A DNA stretch of 36,527 bases, from contig JAUIMF010000030.1 in the NCBI GenBank assembly GCA_030433415.1, positions 1 to 36,527 of the forward strand. The letters run 5' to 3'. Under the pieces are notes generated by a model. It saw nothing but the letters and a program-made list of their open reading frames with translations, was not told the DNA's origin and searched no databases. The DNA is from Gammaproteobacteria bacterium (GTDB lineage: Bacteria > Pseudomonadota > Gammaproteobacteria > Pseudomonadales > Halieaceae). Made by a program: the position numbers and the translations under genes. Every line of letters starts with the position of its first letter. Within the stretch, counting starts at the first letter, position 1. Positions 11,355 to 19,542 of this stretch are shown one piece after another.

Positions 11355-11954
11355 TCAGCGCCGCCAGAGCGGACGCCCGTCCGAGTCACCGCTCAGCAGA
11401 TCCAGCAACTCGTCGAGCATCTGCAGCGACAGCCCCCAGATCCGCCGACCCTCGTAAAAATAACAGGGCAGGCGAAGCTTCACACCGCCCCGCTCCCAGA
11501 GCATCTCCTCGCGATTGTCGCGCTCAAGCAGGAACTCCAGCGGCACCCAGACCACTTCGGCCACTTCGGCGGGATCGGGATGAAAATTCACGGCGCGCTT
11601 GAGGTGAAAGACGTAGGGTGACACCACCAGACGACCGGAGATAGGGCGTCTTCGCGCGCTCAATTCTGACAATCGCCCGAGACAGCGCTCCTGCGCACCC
11701 AGGTGCAGGCCTATCTCTTCTTCGGTTTCACGTCGCGCCGTTTCAAGTCCGTTGGCGTCATCCGGTTCCATGCGACCACCGGGAAATGCCATCTGTCCGG
11801 ACCAGGGATCGCCCTCACGCTCCGTGCGGCGAATCATCAAAACTCCCAGCTGCCCTTCTCGTAACTGCAGGATCAGAGCGACCGCCGCCCGCGGGCCCAG
11901 CGCCTTGAGCCACTTGCGCGCCGGGCGGTGGCTGGCAAGGGCGGTTTCGGTCAT
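11355..11954 (-). CDS. Nudix hydrolase, CoA-pyrophosphatase-like (NudL type)
   Basis: Predicted to hydrolyse a nucleoside-diphosphate-linked substrate, perhaps CoA. The segment PWSGQMAFPGGRM followed by the Nudix box (GGRMEPDD about 59-66 and TARRETEEEIG 72-82, numbered from ATG 11954) resembles the CoA-specific NudL group: RxxxxxHxGQxAFPGG, with Trp-Ser replacing the usual His-Ala. Catalytic glutamates of REtEEE are intact. From ATG 11954 it is 199 aa. In-frame upstream GTG 11975 and TTG 11996 add a short hydrophobic stretch not expected in this cytosolic family. None of the three starts has a clear ribosome site. A candidate promoter (12008-12036) would start RNA near 12001, which disfavours the TTG. 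It is a separate unit on the minus strand. Confidence 0.88.
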   Translation of the reverse strand: MTETALASHRPARKWLKALGPRAAVALILQLREGQLGVLMIRRTEREGDPWSGQMAFPGGRMEPDDANGLETARRETEEEIGLHLGAQERCLGRLSELSARRRPISGRLVVSPYVFHLKRAVNFHPDPAEVAEVVWVPLEFLLERDNREEMLWERGGVKLRLPCYFYEGRRIWGLSLQMLDELLDLLSGDSDGRPLWRR

Positions 11955-12007
11955 CTGGAGCAGGGATACGGACACGATAAGTGAGAGGAGTAACAAAGTG
12001 AGCCGGA

Positions 12008-12036
12008 ATTAAGCCAGCACGGCTGCAGCGTCGCAA
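12008..12036 (-). promoter_or_regulatory. Candidate promoter for the Nudix gene
   Basis: On the minus strand: -35 TTGCGA (12036-12031), a 17-bp spacer, and -10 CTTAAT (12013-12008). Each hexamer matches consensus 4/6 and the spacing is ideal. Predicted start near 12001, shortly upstream of the Nudix gene. Confidence 0.38.
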
Positions 12037-12150
12037 GGGCCAAACCTGCGGGTCAACGCGCTGCGCCCCAGTAAGAACACAGCGAGCACCCAGATTTAGA
12101 CGCTGACCGGCGCAGCCTGCCCTGTTCCCGGTAGAATCCCGTTACCACTT

Positions 12151-13647
12151 ATGGGAAATCTCCACTTGGATCAGATCACACAATTCCTTTTCTGCCTCGA
12201 CAACCTCAGCCTGAGTTACCGCGCCAAACCCGTACTGCGCGCAATCAACTGGAACTGGCGCACCGGGGAGCACTGGGCTGTAGTGGGTGGCAATGGTGCG
12301 GGAAAAAGCTCCCTCGCCGCGGTGCTGAGCGGTGAACAAACGCACTTCTCAGGTCGCTTCGACAAAGGCCCTTGCCTCGACGACGGCACCACGGCCTTTG
12401 TGTGCTTCGAACGCGGACGGCGCCTGTGCGAGCGTGACCGGAAACTCGACTGCGCTGAATTTGAAAGCGACGCCAGGGATGCCGGCACGCGGGTACGGGA
12501 TCTAGTGTATGACCTCGACGCATTGCGTACGCGGTTTCCCGAGTTGGTACCAAAGCTGGATCTCGAGCGCCTGCTCGACCGGGGCCTACGCTTTCTCAGC
12601 ACCGGCGAAATGCGTAAGACGTTGCTGGCAAACGCTCTGCTGAACGAACCCGAGTTGCTGATCCTCGACAGTCCCCTCGACGGCCTCGATCGGTCAACGC
12701 AGGCGGTGCTCAAACATGCGCTCGAAGACATCATGGCCACTTGCCCAGCCGTCCTCATGCTGTGCCGCGATCTCGAAGATCTGCCAAATGCCTGTACGCA
12801 CTTGCTGATACTCCACGAGGGGCGAGTTGTTGCCGCAGGACCACGAGATGCGGTGCTTGCCAAGCCGGAGGTGTCCCGGATTCTGGAGCCACCACAATTG
12901 CAGTTTCAGCCCCGTCCCCTCACTTATGACATAGCAACAGCACCCGACCACACTCCCACCATCGCGCTGGACGGCGTCACCGTTTTCTTCGGCGATCTCT
13001 GCGTCTTTCGCGATCTGCACTGGCGCTTCGAACGCGGTCAGCACTGCCTGATCGCCGGCCCCAACGGCAGCGGCAAGAGCACCCTGCTGGACCTGCTCAC
13101 GGGTGACAATCACAAGGCCTATGGGCAGCCGGTGTCGCTCTTCGGTCAGCGCCGGGGCAGTGGCGAGAGCATTTGGGAGATCAAGGCGCGCTTCGGACGC
13201 GTGGATGCGCGCATGCAGAACGCTATGCCCAGTGGCAGCACAGTGCTGGATGTTGTGTGCTCCGGCTTCTTCGACTCCCTGGGCCTCTACGACCGCCCAT
13301 CGGATCGCCAGCGAAGTCTGGCGCGTCAGTGGCTGGAGTCTTTAGATTTGGCCGCGCAGGCTTCAGCGGAGTTCGCCACGCTCAGCTTTGGCCTGCAACG
13401 ACTGGTGCTGCTCGCGCGCGCCATGGTGAAGGAGCCGCCAATTCTGCTGCTGGACGAGGCCACACTGAATCTGGATGCGGGGCACCGGCGCCTGTTTCTC
13501 ACCGCCGTCGACCACCTGATCGATGCGGGACACACGCAATTACTTTTTGTGAGTCACACCGCCGCAGATCGACCGCGCTGCATCAACCAGCTTCTGGAGT
13601 TCGAACCCGGACCCGAGGGCTCCTCGGTGCGCGTCACGAATCTGTAA
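12151..13647 (+). CDS. Double ABC ATPase, ModF-like
   Basis: 498 aa with two ATP-binding cassettes and no membrane segment. Domain 1: Walker A GGNGAGKSS at 46-54, signature LSTGEMR at 149-155, and Walker B LLILDSPLDGLD with Ser (S174) where the catalytic Glu is expected. Domain 2: Walker A GPNGSGKST at 303-311, signature LSFGLQR at 411-417, and Walker B ILLLDE with E436 intact. The arrangement matches ModF/PhrA-type proteins, historically tied to molybdate transport or photorepair but of unclear function. No molybdate permease or binding protein is nearby, so it is an orphan here. The start ATG 12151 has no strong ribosome site; a TAGAAT at 12132-12137 could be its -10. The 3' end overlaps the convergent lipoprotein gene by 14 bp. 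Confidence 0.88.
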   Translation: MGNLHLDQITQFLFCLDNLSLSYRAKPVLRAINWNWRTGEHWAVVGGNGAGKSSLAAVLSGEQTHFSGRFDKGPCLDDGTTAFVCFERGRRLCERDRKLDCAEFESDARDAGTRVRDLVYDLDALRTRFPELVPKLDLERLLDRGLRFLSTGEMRKTLLANALLNEPELLILDSPLDGLDRSTQAVLKHALEDIMATCPAVLMLCRDLEDLPNACTHLLILHEGRVVAAGPRDAVLAKPEVSRILEPPQLQFQPRPLTYDIATAPDHTPTIALDGVTVFFGDLCVFRDLHWRFERGQHCLIAGPNGSGKSTLLDLLTGDNHKAYGQPVSLFGQRRGSGESIWEIKARFGRVDARMQNAMPSGSTVLDVVCSGFFDSLGLYDRPSDRQRSLARQWLESLDLAAQASAEFATLSFGLQRLVLLARAMVKEPPILLLDEATLNLDAGHRRLFLTAVDHLIDAGHTQLLFVSHTAADRPRCINQLLEFEPGPEGSSVRVTNL

Positions 13648-14041
13648 AACGCCGCAGCGCCCGACAATCAGCGCCGCCGCAGTACAGCAACCCACGTTCG
13701 GCGCTGGCGACGGCGCGGGTATCGTTGCCCGCCGCACTGTGGCTGCGGGCGAGTTCAAGGTAGACCGGCGCGTACTGGGGCGCGATGCGCAGAGCACGCT
13801 CCAGGCGGGCAAAGCAGCCCGCCATATCGCCTTCACGCCGCAGGCTGCGTGCCTCTTCCAGCAATTTATCGACCACACCCGGGCCGGTGGCTGGTGGCGG
13901 CGCGGTCGTCCCGCCGGGTACCGCAGGTGTCGCACCCGCGCTGGTGCCCTGGGATGCGGCGGGGTCTGAGGGAGACACCGGCGCGGGCCCCGTCGCACAG
14001 GCGCCCAGGAGCAGGGTCAATACCACCAGTATCAGACGCAT
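13634..14041 (-). CDS. TPR lipoprotein, probable PBP1b activator (LpoP-like)
   Basis: 135 aa outer-membrane lipoprotein: signal peptide with lipobox LLGAC and lipidated C15, Ala at +2 (outer-membrane sorting), a Ser/Pro/Ala-rich linker 17-55, then helical tetratricopeptide-type repeats about 58-120 (ARSLRREGDMAGCFARLERALRI, ARSHSAAGNDTRAVASAERG). It starts 5 nt after the mrcB stop on the same strand, so the two form an operon. In P. aeruginosa a TPR lipoprotein encoded next to ponB, LpoP, activates PBP1b from the outer membrane. Size, architecture and position agree, so I infer the same role; sequence-level homology was not tested. The 3' end overlaps the convergent ABC gene. Confidence 0.82.
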   Translation of the reverse strand: MRLILVVLTLLLGACATGPAPVSPSDPAASQGTSAGATPAVPGGTTAPPPATGPGVVDKLLEEARSLRREGDMAGCFARLERALRIAPQYAPVYLELARSHSAAGNDTRAVASAERGLLYCGGADCRALRRFTDS

Positions 14042-14046
14042 CGTTG

Positions 14047-16344
14047 TCAGCCTCCCAGCAATCGTTCAAACCACCCACGCAGGCCCCCGCGCTCGCGTCG
14101 GCATCCCGTGCTGTCAATCGGCTGCGATCCGGACTGGAAGGGCAGCAAGCGGGCATTTTCACAGCCTTCGCCCGTGAGCAGGCCGCTGCGATCATCAATC
14201 CAGTGCAGCTCCACTCCCTCGGGCATCGGATAGGCCAGGGGGCGCGTCGCCGCACCGGCCATGAACTGCGCCCAGATGCGCAGGGCGCCACTGGACCCGG
14301 TCAGCCCCGTCGCTTCGTTGTTGTCCCTGCCCACCCAGGTGACCGCGAGCAGATCGCCCGAGAACCCCGCGAACCAGGAATCCCTGCCGTCATTGGTGGT
14401 ACCCGTTTTTCCGGCGACATGCAGATGGTCTGGCAGGTAGCGGTAGACACCACGGCCCGTGCCCTCCATCACCACTTCGCGCAGCGCATAGCCGACGAGA
14501 TGCACCGAGCGTCGATCCACCGCTCGCTCATACTCGGTAACATTGGTCCGTAGCACCTCTCCGTGGCGATTGACGATCGCGCGGATGCTGCGCAGCGGTG
14601 TGCGTGTGCCATCCACCGCCAGGGTCTGGTAAAGCCGCGCCATCATCAAGGGCGAATACTCACCGGCGCCAAGAAACAGGGACGGCACCCGGGGAATACG
14701 CACTTCGTCGGGACTATCCGCGGGCAGGCCCAGGCGGTGCAGCACATCCACCACCGCGTCGATGCCGACATCCATACCCAGGCGCGCGGTTGCCTGGTTG
14801 TAGGACCGCGCCAGTGCCTGATGCAGCAGCACCGTGCCATGGGATTCGCGGTCAAAGTTGCGGGGCGTCCAGCTCTGTCCATTAGGAGCGGTGTAGGTGA
14901 ACGGTGCATCATCCAGGGGCGTCGCCAGCGTGAAGCGCCCGGGCTGCTCCAGTGCCGCCAGATATACCGCTGGTTTGATCAGCGAACCCGCTGGTCGCCG
15001 CGCATCCAGAGCGCGGTTGAACCCGGTGGTGCCGGGAATACGCCCACCCACCAGCGCCACCACCTCACCATTGGCGGTGCGCGTCACAACGCTGGCGGTC
15101 TGCATGTCTCCGGCACTGTTCAGGCGATCGAGAATATCCGTGCTGCTGGCCTCGAGCTTTTGCTGCAGCAGCGGATCAAACGGCGTAAAGATGCGCAGGC
15201 CCACCGTGGCGTAGTCTTCGCGGCGATACTGCATTTTGAGGTGACGCCGCACGAGGTCGAGGTAGGCGGGATAGCTGTTGGCGCGGCGACCCTCGCGCAG
15301 CGAAAGCGGCATAGCCTGAGCCACTACCGCCTGCTCCTCATTGATCACGCCCTGCTCCGCCATCACGCGCAACACGAGATCGCGCCGGTCTATTGCCCGC
15401 TCAGGATTGCGCCGTGGGTTGTACAGGCTCGGCCCGCGGATCATCCCTACCAGCAGCGCCTGCTGGTGAATGCCCAGTTCCGCCAGGGGCGTGTCGAAGT
15501 AATGCAGCGACGCCAGGGCAAAGCCGTGAATCGCCCGGGGGCCGTCCTGACCGAGGTAGATTTCGTTCAGGTAGCTTTCGAGAATCTCATCCTTGGTGAA
15601 ATGCAGTTCCATGAGCACGGCCATGAGCAGTTCCGTGAGCTTGCGCGAAAAACTGCGCTCCGGCGTCAGGTAGTAGTTCTTGACCAGCTGCTGCGTGATC
15701 GTCGAACCGCCGGCAACCACGCGACCCGAGCGCAGGTTCCCCAGCGCTGCACGAGCGATGCCCGTGGGTGAAAAACCCCAGTGGTGATCAAAGCTGCGAT
15801 CCTCGATGGCTTTGAGCCCTCCGACCAGCGTGTCCGGCACTTCGTCGAGGCGTACCAGCAGGCGGTCTTCTCCATGGGCGGGATAGATCCCGCCGATCTT
15901 CAGGGGCTCGAGGCGCAGCAATGTCAGGGGCTGGCCCGCGCTGTTCATTGTGCCAACGCGATCACCGGCGAACGCCAGGCTTACCAGGTGTGGTGCCTCG
16001 TCGCCATCAGCGAAGCTGAAACCCCGACTGTGCAGACGCAGGCTTCGGTCACCCACTTCGTATTCGCCAGGATTCGCCACCCGGGTGCGGCGGCGATAGC
16101 CCAGGGCGTCCAGCTCCTTGACCAGCGCCTGGCGTGAGATGTCTGCACCCTGATACAACTCCAGCGGGCGGGCGTACACCTCGGCCGGCAGTTCATACCG
16201 CTTGTCGTCAAAGGTAGCGGTTATTTTTGCATCGACATAGACCAGGGCCGCCGCTGCCACGCAGCCCAGCACAAGGAAGAATTTGAACAGAAACGATCGC
16301 AGCGCGGCCATGGTGAGGCAGTTTACCTGCGCTGCGCTATCCAT
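14047..16344 (-). CDS. mrcB: Bifunctional penicillin-binding protein 1b (glycosyltransferase/transpeptidase)
   Basis: Polymerises lipid II into glycan strands and crosslinks them on the outer face of the inner membrane. Of 765 aa: membrane anchor about 15-38; UB2H regulatory domain about 60-150; GT51 domain with catalytic E181 in EDRSFDHHWG and GGSTITQQLVKN at 212-223; transpeptidase with S454-X-X-K457 (AGSLIKP), SYN at 514-516 and KTGTT at 646-650. The UB2H domain assigns it to PBP1b rather than PBP1a and is the docking site for Lpo activators. Starts at 16344 or the in-frame ATG at 16311 are both possible; neither has a clear ribosome site. It is divergent from the adenosine kinase gene (51-nt gap) and followed 5 nt later by the TPR lipoprotein. 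Confidence 0.96.
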   Translation of the reverse strand: MDSAAQVNCLTMAALRSFLFKFFLVLGCVAAAALVYVDAKITATFDDKRYELPAEVYARPLELYQGADISRQALVKELDALGYRRRTRVANPGEYEVGDRSLRLHSRGFSFADGDEAPHLVSLAFAGDRVGTMNSAGQPLTLLRLEPLKIGGIYPAHGEDRLLVRLDEVPDTLVGGLKAIEDRSFDHHWGFSPTGIARAALGNLRSGRVVAGGSTITQQLVKNYYLTPERSFSRKLTELLMAVLMELHFTKDEILESYLNEIYLGQDGPRAIHGFALASLHYFDTPLAELGIHQQALLVGMIRGPSLYNPRRNPERAIDRRDLVLRVMAEQGVINEEQAVVAQAMPLSLREGRRANSYPAYLDLVRRHLKMQYRREDYATVGLRIFTPFDPLLQQKLEASSTDILDRLNSAGDMQTASVVTRTANGEVVALVGGRIPGTTGFNRALDARRPAGSLIKPAVYLAALEQPGRFTLATPLDDAPFTYTAPNGQSWTPRNFDRESHGTVLLHQALARSYNQATARLGMDVGIDAVVDVLHRLGLPADSPDEVRIPRVPSLFLGAGEYSPLMMARLYQTLAVDGTRTPLRSIRAIVNRHGEVLRTNVTEYERAVDRRSVHLVGYALREVVMEGTGRGVYRYLPDHLHVAGKTGTTNDGRDSWFAGFSGDLLAVTWVGRDNNEATGLTGSSGALRIWAQFMAGAATRPLAYPMPEGVELHWIDDRSGLLTGEGCENARLLPFQSGSQPIDSTGCRRERGGLRGWFERLLGG

Positions 16345-16395
16345 GGGCAGCCAAGATGCGCATAATGCCGCGCTTCACCCAAACTGGAAGAGTTG

Positions 16396-17394
16396 ATGAA
16401 GCGCTACAAGGTTTACGGCATCGGCAACGCGCTGGTCGATACGGAGATTCGCGTCGACGATGCGCAGCTGGCCAGTCTGGCGGTCGAAAAAGGCCTGATG
16501 ACGCTGGTGGACCGGGATCGACGCAGCGAGCTGCTCGAAGCCCTCGAGGGCCACCTGCCCAAGGCGCATCATGCCAGTGGTGGCAGCGCCGGTAATTCAC
16601 TCATTGCCACCGCGCTGTTTGGCGGTCGCTGCTACCTGAGCTGTCGCGTCGCTGACGATGCCGACGGCGAAATCTACCTGAAGGACCTCGAAAAGGCCGG
16701 TGTCAGCTATCCCCTGCCCGCCGACACCGATGACCCCACGGGCAAATGCCTGGTGCTGGTGACCCCCGACGCCGAGCGCAGCATGAATACCTATCTCGGC
16801 GCTTCCGAGGGGCTGAGCATCGCCCAGCTCGACGAGCGTGCCATTGCCGAATCCGAATACCTGTACATCGAAGGCTTCCTGGTGAGTTCCGCAACGGGAC
16901 TACCTGCGGCGGTGCGAGCCCGCGAGATCGCCGATGAAGCCGGCGTACCGGTTGCCGTCAGTTTTTCGGACCCGGGCATCGTGACGCATTTTCCCGATCA
17001 GTTTCGCCAGATCGTTGGCGATGGCGTAGACCTTGTGTTTGCCAACGAAGCCGAGGCCATCAGCTGGACCGGTACAGATACGCTCGACGCCGCGCTTGAT
17101 GCCCTGCCCGGCACCGCCCGCCGCTACGCCGTGACGCTCGGCGGCGAAGGTGCGATCTGCTTTGATGGCAACGAACGCCACCGCATCGCCCCCCACCGCG
17201 TCGACGCGGTCGACAGCAACGGTGCGGGCGATATGTTTGCGGGCGCATTCCTCTACGCGATCACCCATGGCCACAACTTCGCCGCCGCTGGCGCTTTCGC
17301 GAGCCTCGCCGCCGGCACGGTCGTATCGCAATGGGGGCCTCGCCTGGAGCGAGATCAATATGGGAAACTACGGGACCAGTTTTTCGACGTCTGA
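16396..17394 (+). CDS. PfkB-family sugar/adenosine kinase
   Basis: Ribokinase-fold kinase, 332 aa, most like the bacterial adenosine-kinase-type PfkB proteins. N-terminal GIGNALVDTE about 8-17, substrate-site GGSAGNS at 62-68, NEAE at 217-220 (Mg/ATP region), and the PfkB signature DSNGAGD with catalytic D279. ATG 16396 has GGAAG 5 nt upstream; an in-frame TTG one codon earlier is unlikely. Substrate cannot be settled from sequence alone; adenosine is the usual assignment for this N-terminal pattern. It is divergent from mrcB and followed after 57 nt by a pentapeptide-repeat gene. Confidence 0.92.
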   Translation: MKRYKVYGIGNALVDTEIRVDDAQLASLAVEKGLMTLVDRDRRSELLEALEGHLPKAHHASGGSAGNSLIATALFGGRCYLSCRVADDADGEIYLKDLEKAGVSYPLPADTDDPTGKCLVLVTPDAERSMNTYLGASEGLSIAQLDERAIAESEYLYIEGFLVSSATGLPAAVRAREIADEAGVPVAVSFSDPGIVTHFPDQFRQIVGDGVDLVFANEAEAISWTGTDTLDAALDALPGTARRYAVTLGGEGAICFDGNERHRIAPHRVDAVDSNGAGDMFAGAFLYAITHGHNFAAAGAFASLAAGTVVSQWGPRLERDQYGKLRDQFFDV

Positions 17395-17451
17395 GCCTTA
17401 GTTAACGCACCGCCGGATTGAGCCACCCGGCATTGGGAGACACGCACAACC

Positions 17452-17796
17452 ATGACCAAACCCCATATCAAGACCGACCCCCTGTATCAGCTGCTGCGAC
17501 AGGAAGACATCAAGGCGTTCAACGAACAGCGGGACACGCTGGACACGTCAGAGCTGAAAAACGGCGACTATCGCGGTCGCGACCTGCGCAATATGAACGC
17601 CGACGGACTGGATTTCAGCAATGCCTACTTCCGCAACGCGGACCTGTCGGGCATCGATTTCAGAAACACCAACCTGCTGGGCGCGAGCCTGCTGGATGCC
17701 AAGCTCTCCGGGGCGTTTTTTCCCGACGAGCTAAGCGCCGAAGAAATCCGCCTGTCGCTCGACACGGGCACCCGGCTGCGCTATCGCAAGGACTGA
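17452..17796 (+). CDS. Small pentapeptide-repeat protein
   Basis: 114 aa, no signal peptide, soluble. Residues about 38-88 contain pentapeptide repeats of the A(D/N)LXX type: YRGRD LRNMN ADGLD FSNAY FRNAD LSGID FRNTN LLGAS LLDAK LSGAF read as roughly ten units, predicted to form a short right-handed quadrilateral beta-helix. Function is unknown; most small members of this family have none assigned. GGGAGA about 11 nt before the ATG can serve as ribosome site. It probably shares a transcript with the upstream kinase. A hairpin that may end transcription follows. Confidence 0.87.
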   Translation: MTKPHIKTDPLYQLLRQEDIKAFNEQRDTLDTSELKNGDYRGRDLRNMNADGLDFSNAYFRNADLSGIDFRNTNLLGASLLDAKLSGAFFPDELSAEEIRLSLDTGTRLRYRKD

Positions 17797-17802
17797 TGCC
17801 AC

Positions 17803-17834
17803 AGGGGCCGCAAACGAAATCGCCGCCCCCTTTC
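17803..17834. terminator. Possible bidirectional terminator hairpin
   Basis: AGGGGC (17803-17808) can pair with GCCCCCT (17825-17831) around a 16-nt loop, allowing one bulged C, followed by TTTCT on the plus strand. It lies between convergent genes (pentapeptide protein and DUF2333), where a shared terminator is expected. The U-tract is short, so confidence is modest. Confidence 0.42.
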
Positions 17835-17838
17835 TGAC

Positions 17839-18912
17839 TCACCCCTGAGACAATAGATCGCGCAAATCGATAATCGCCGCGTTGGCCCGGCTGATGTACG
17901 AGGCCATCACCAGCGAGTGATTGGCCACAAAGCCAAAGCCAGTACCGTTGAGAATCATCGGACTCCAGACAAAATCCTGCGTCGCTTCGAGCTCACGGAT
18001 GATCTGACGCAGGCTCACCCGGGCGTTTTTCTTCTTCAGCACGTCGGCAAAATCCACTTCGGCGGCCTTCAGAAAATGGATGAGCGCCCAGGCGGCACCG
18101 CGGGACTCATAAAACACGTCATCAATCTCACGCCAGGGCGTACGCACCTCAAGCTCACCCGGCGCTGCCGTAGACTGGCTCGCGGTTTCTTCTCCCGCCA
18201 GATCCGTATTGACGCGACGCTGGCCCACGCTCGCCGACAGGCGCTGCGACAGGCTGCCCAGCCGCGTGTTGACCATGGCCAGCCACTCCCGCAGGTTATC
18301 GGCGCGGGCGTAGAACTGGGCGTCAGGCGTTGAGGGATCAGCCAGGCGATCCAGGTAGCCCTGGGTAAAACGCTGGGCCTCGCGATACTTGGCCTCAGTG
18401 GCCGGCAACAGCCAGCTGTCAGACTGAAAATTCAGGCGCGGCTCCGCCTCGGCCAGGTCCGGGTCCTCGCGGGACTGGGACTGGGAACGCGAGAAGAACT
18501 CGCGCATGGCCCGCGCCAGGTCCCTGGACTGGATCAGCGCGCCGTATTCCCAATTCGGCATGTTGTCCAGGTAAACACCCGGCGGCATTTTGTCATTGGA
18601 CAGGAATCCGCCGCGCTTGGTGAGTAGCACATCGACAACGCCAATCAGCGCGCTGGTGGTCACGGCGCCCGTTACGGGCTCGTCCACGCTGGCGGTGTTC
18701 AGGCGGGCGTTCTCCACCACATCAAAGGGCGACGGCGTAATGCTCCAGACCATGCCGAGTACCAATACCACAACCAGATAGATAATCAGGGCCGCCACCG
18801 AAATACTCAGCCACCGTCCCTGGGGCAGATGGTCATCGGCAAAGTTGCGCAGGCGTCGCCCCCACCGCGGCTGGTTAGCGCCAGTCTGTACCGATTCTTC
18901 CATGTTGCTCAT
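17839..18912 (-). CDS. DUF2333 family inner-membrane protein
   Basis: 357 aa with a short cytoplasmic N-terminus, one transmembrane helix about 35-57 (ISVAALIIYLVVVLVLGMVW) and a large domain predicted periplasmic. The sequence matches my recollection of the DUF2333 family of gammaproteobacteria; its function is unknown. Conserved-looking stretches include GGFLSNDKMPPGVYLDNMPNWEYGAL and the C-terminal RANAAIIDLRDLL. Start ATG 18912 has a good site (AAGGGAG, 8-9 nt upstream). It lies 15 nt downstream of the PCuAC gene on the same strand, so the two form an operon, which hints at a periplasmic metal or respiratory-chain role. Confidence 0.85.
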   Translation of the reverse strand: MSNMEESVQTGANQPRWGRRLRNFADDHLPQGRWLSISVAALIIYLVVVLVLGMVWSITPSPFDVVENARLNTASVDEPVTGAVTTSALIGVVDVLLTKRGGFLSNDKMPPGVYLDNMPNWEYGALIQSRDLARAMREFFSRSQSQSREDPDLAEAEPRLNFQSDSWLLPATEAKYREAQRFTQGYLDRLADPSTPDAQFYARADNLREWLAMVNTRLGSLSQRLSASVGQRRVNTDLAGEETASQSTAAPGELEVRTPWREIDDVFYESRGAAWALIHFLKAAEVDFADVLKKKNARVSLRQIIRELEATQDFVWSPMILNGTGFGFVANHSLVMASYISRANAAIIDLRDLLSQG

Positions 18913-18927
18913 GCGCTCACTCCCTTG

Positions 18928-19383
18928 TCAGTGGTGGTGCTGTGACGATCCGCCGCCGCGTTGCACCGGGGCATCCACACAGAATTCCCCGGCGTCCGTA
19001 TCCAGACACAGAGGCACCACCTCTCCAACCACGGGGGTTTGCGTCAGGCCCATCAGCATTATGTGCATACCGCCGGGCACCAGTCGGGCGCTGGCTCCGG
19101 TCTCCAGGCGCAGTTGTGGCAGTTCGTGCATGGTGGATCGCCCATCAACCACACGAGTTTCATGCAGGCTCGCCTCGCCCAGGGTCGACGTTATGCCAGT
19201 CACCGTCACCACCCGATCGCTATCGTTGCGCAGATTCAGATAAGCCGCAGTCATCGGACGTCCCGGCGGCATGGCCCGCACCCAGGCATCGGACAGCTCC
19301 AGCGCCTGCGCCGGCAACCCCCACAGCAAACAACCGCCGAGGACGGACGTGGCCAGAGACCGATGAAGAAAAACGTCTGCCAT
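18928..19383 (-). CDS. Periplasmic copper chaperone, PCuAC family
   Basis: Binds Cu(I) in the periplasm and hands it to cytochrome oxidase or its assembly factors. From ATG 19383 it is 151 aa with a signal peptide (cleavage about AQA/LE at 27-28). The family signature H(M)X10MX21HXM is exact: H74, M85, H107, M109. Two extra cysteines (C126, C135) and a C-terminal HHH tail may add metal binding. Further upstream in-frame starts (for example at 19437) would only lengthen the N-terminus before the signal peptide; GGAG lies 12 nt before 19383. It is divergent from dsbD and followed by DUF2333. Confidence 0.92.
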   Translation of the reverse strand: MADVFLHRSLATSVLGGCLLWGLPAQALELSDAWVRAMPPGRPMTAAYLNLRNDSDRVVTVTGITSTLGEASLHETRVVDGRSTMHELPQLRLETGASARLVPGGMHIMLMGLTQTPVVGEVVPLCLDTDAGEFCVDAPVQRGGGSSQHHH

Positions 19384-19542
19384 TGCGTGTTGGTACTCCA
19401 TTCTCTGATTGCGATAGACCCCGGGCCGGCCGCCCACGGGAACCTTTTCGGTGGCGATACCATCTTAGCAACAAAGCACCCGCCGTCGCCGTACAGAAGC
19501 GGGGGACTGTTAGAATAGGGCGCTGATCCGCACCAAAACCGC

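Noticed and set aside
17452..17796. Pentapeptide-repeat protein as a Qnr-type gyrase protector or toxin-immunity protein
   Set aside because: It has only about ten repeat units, far fewer than Qnr proteins, and no linked toxin or resistance gene.
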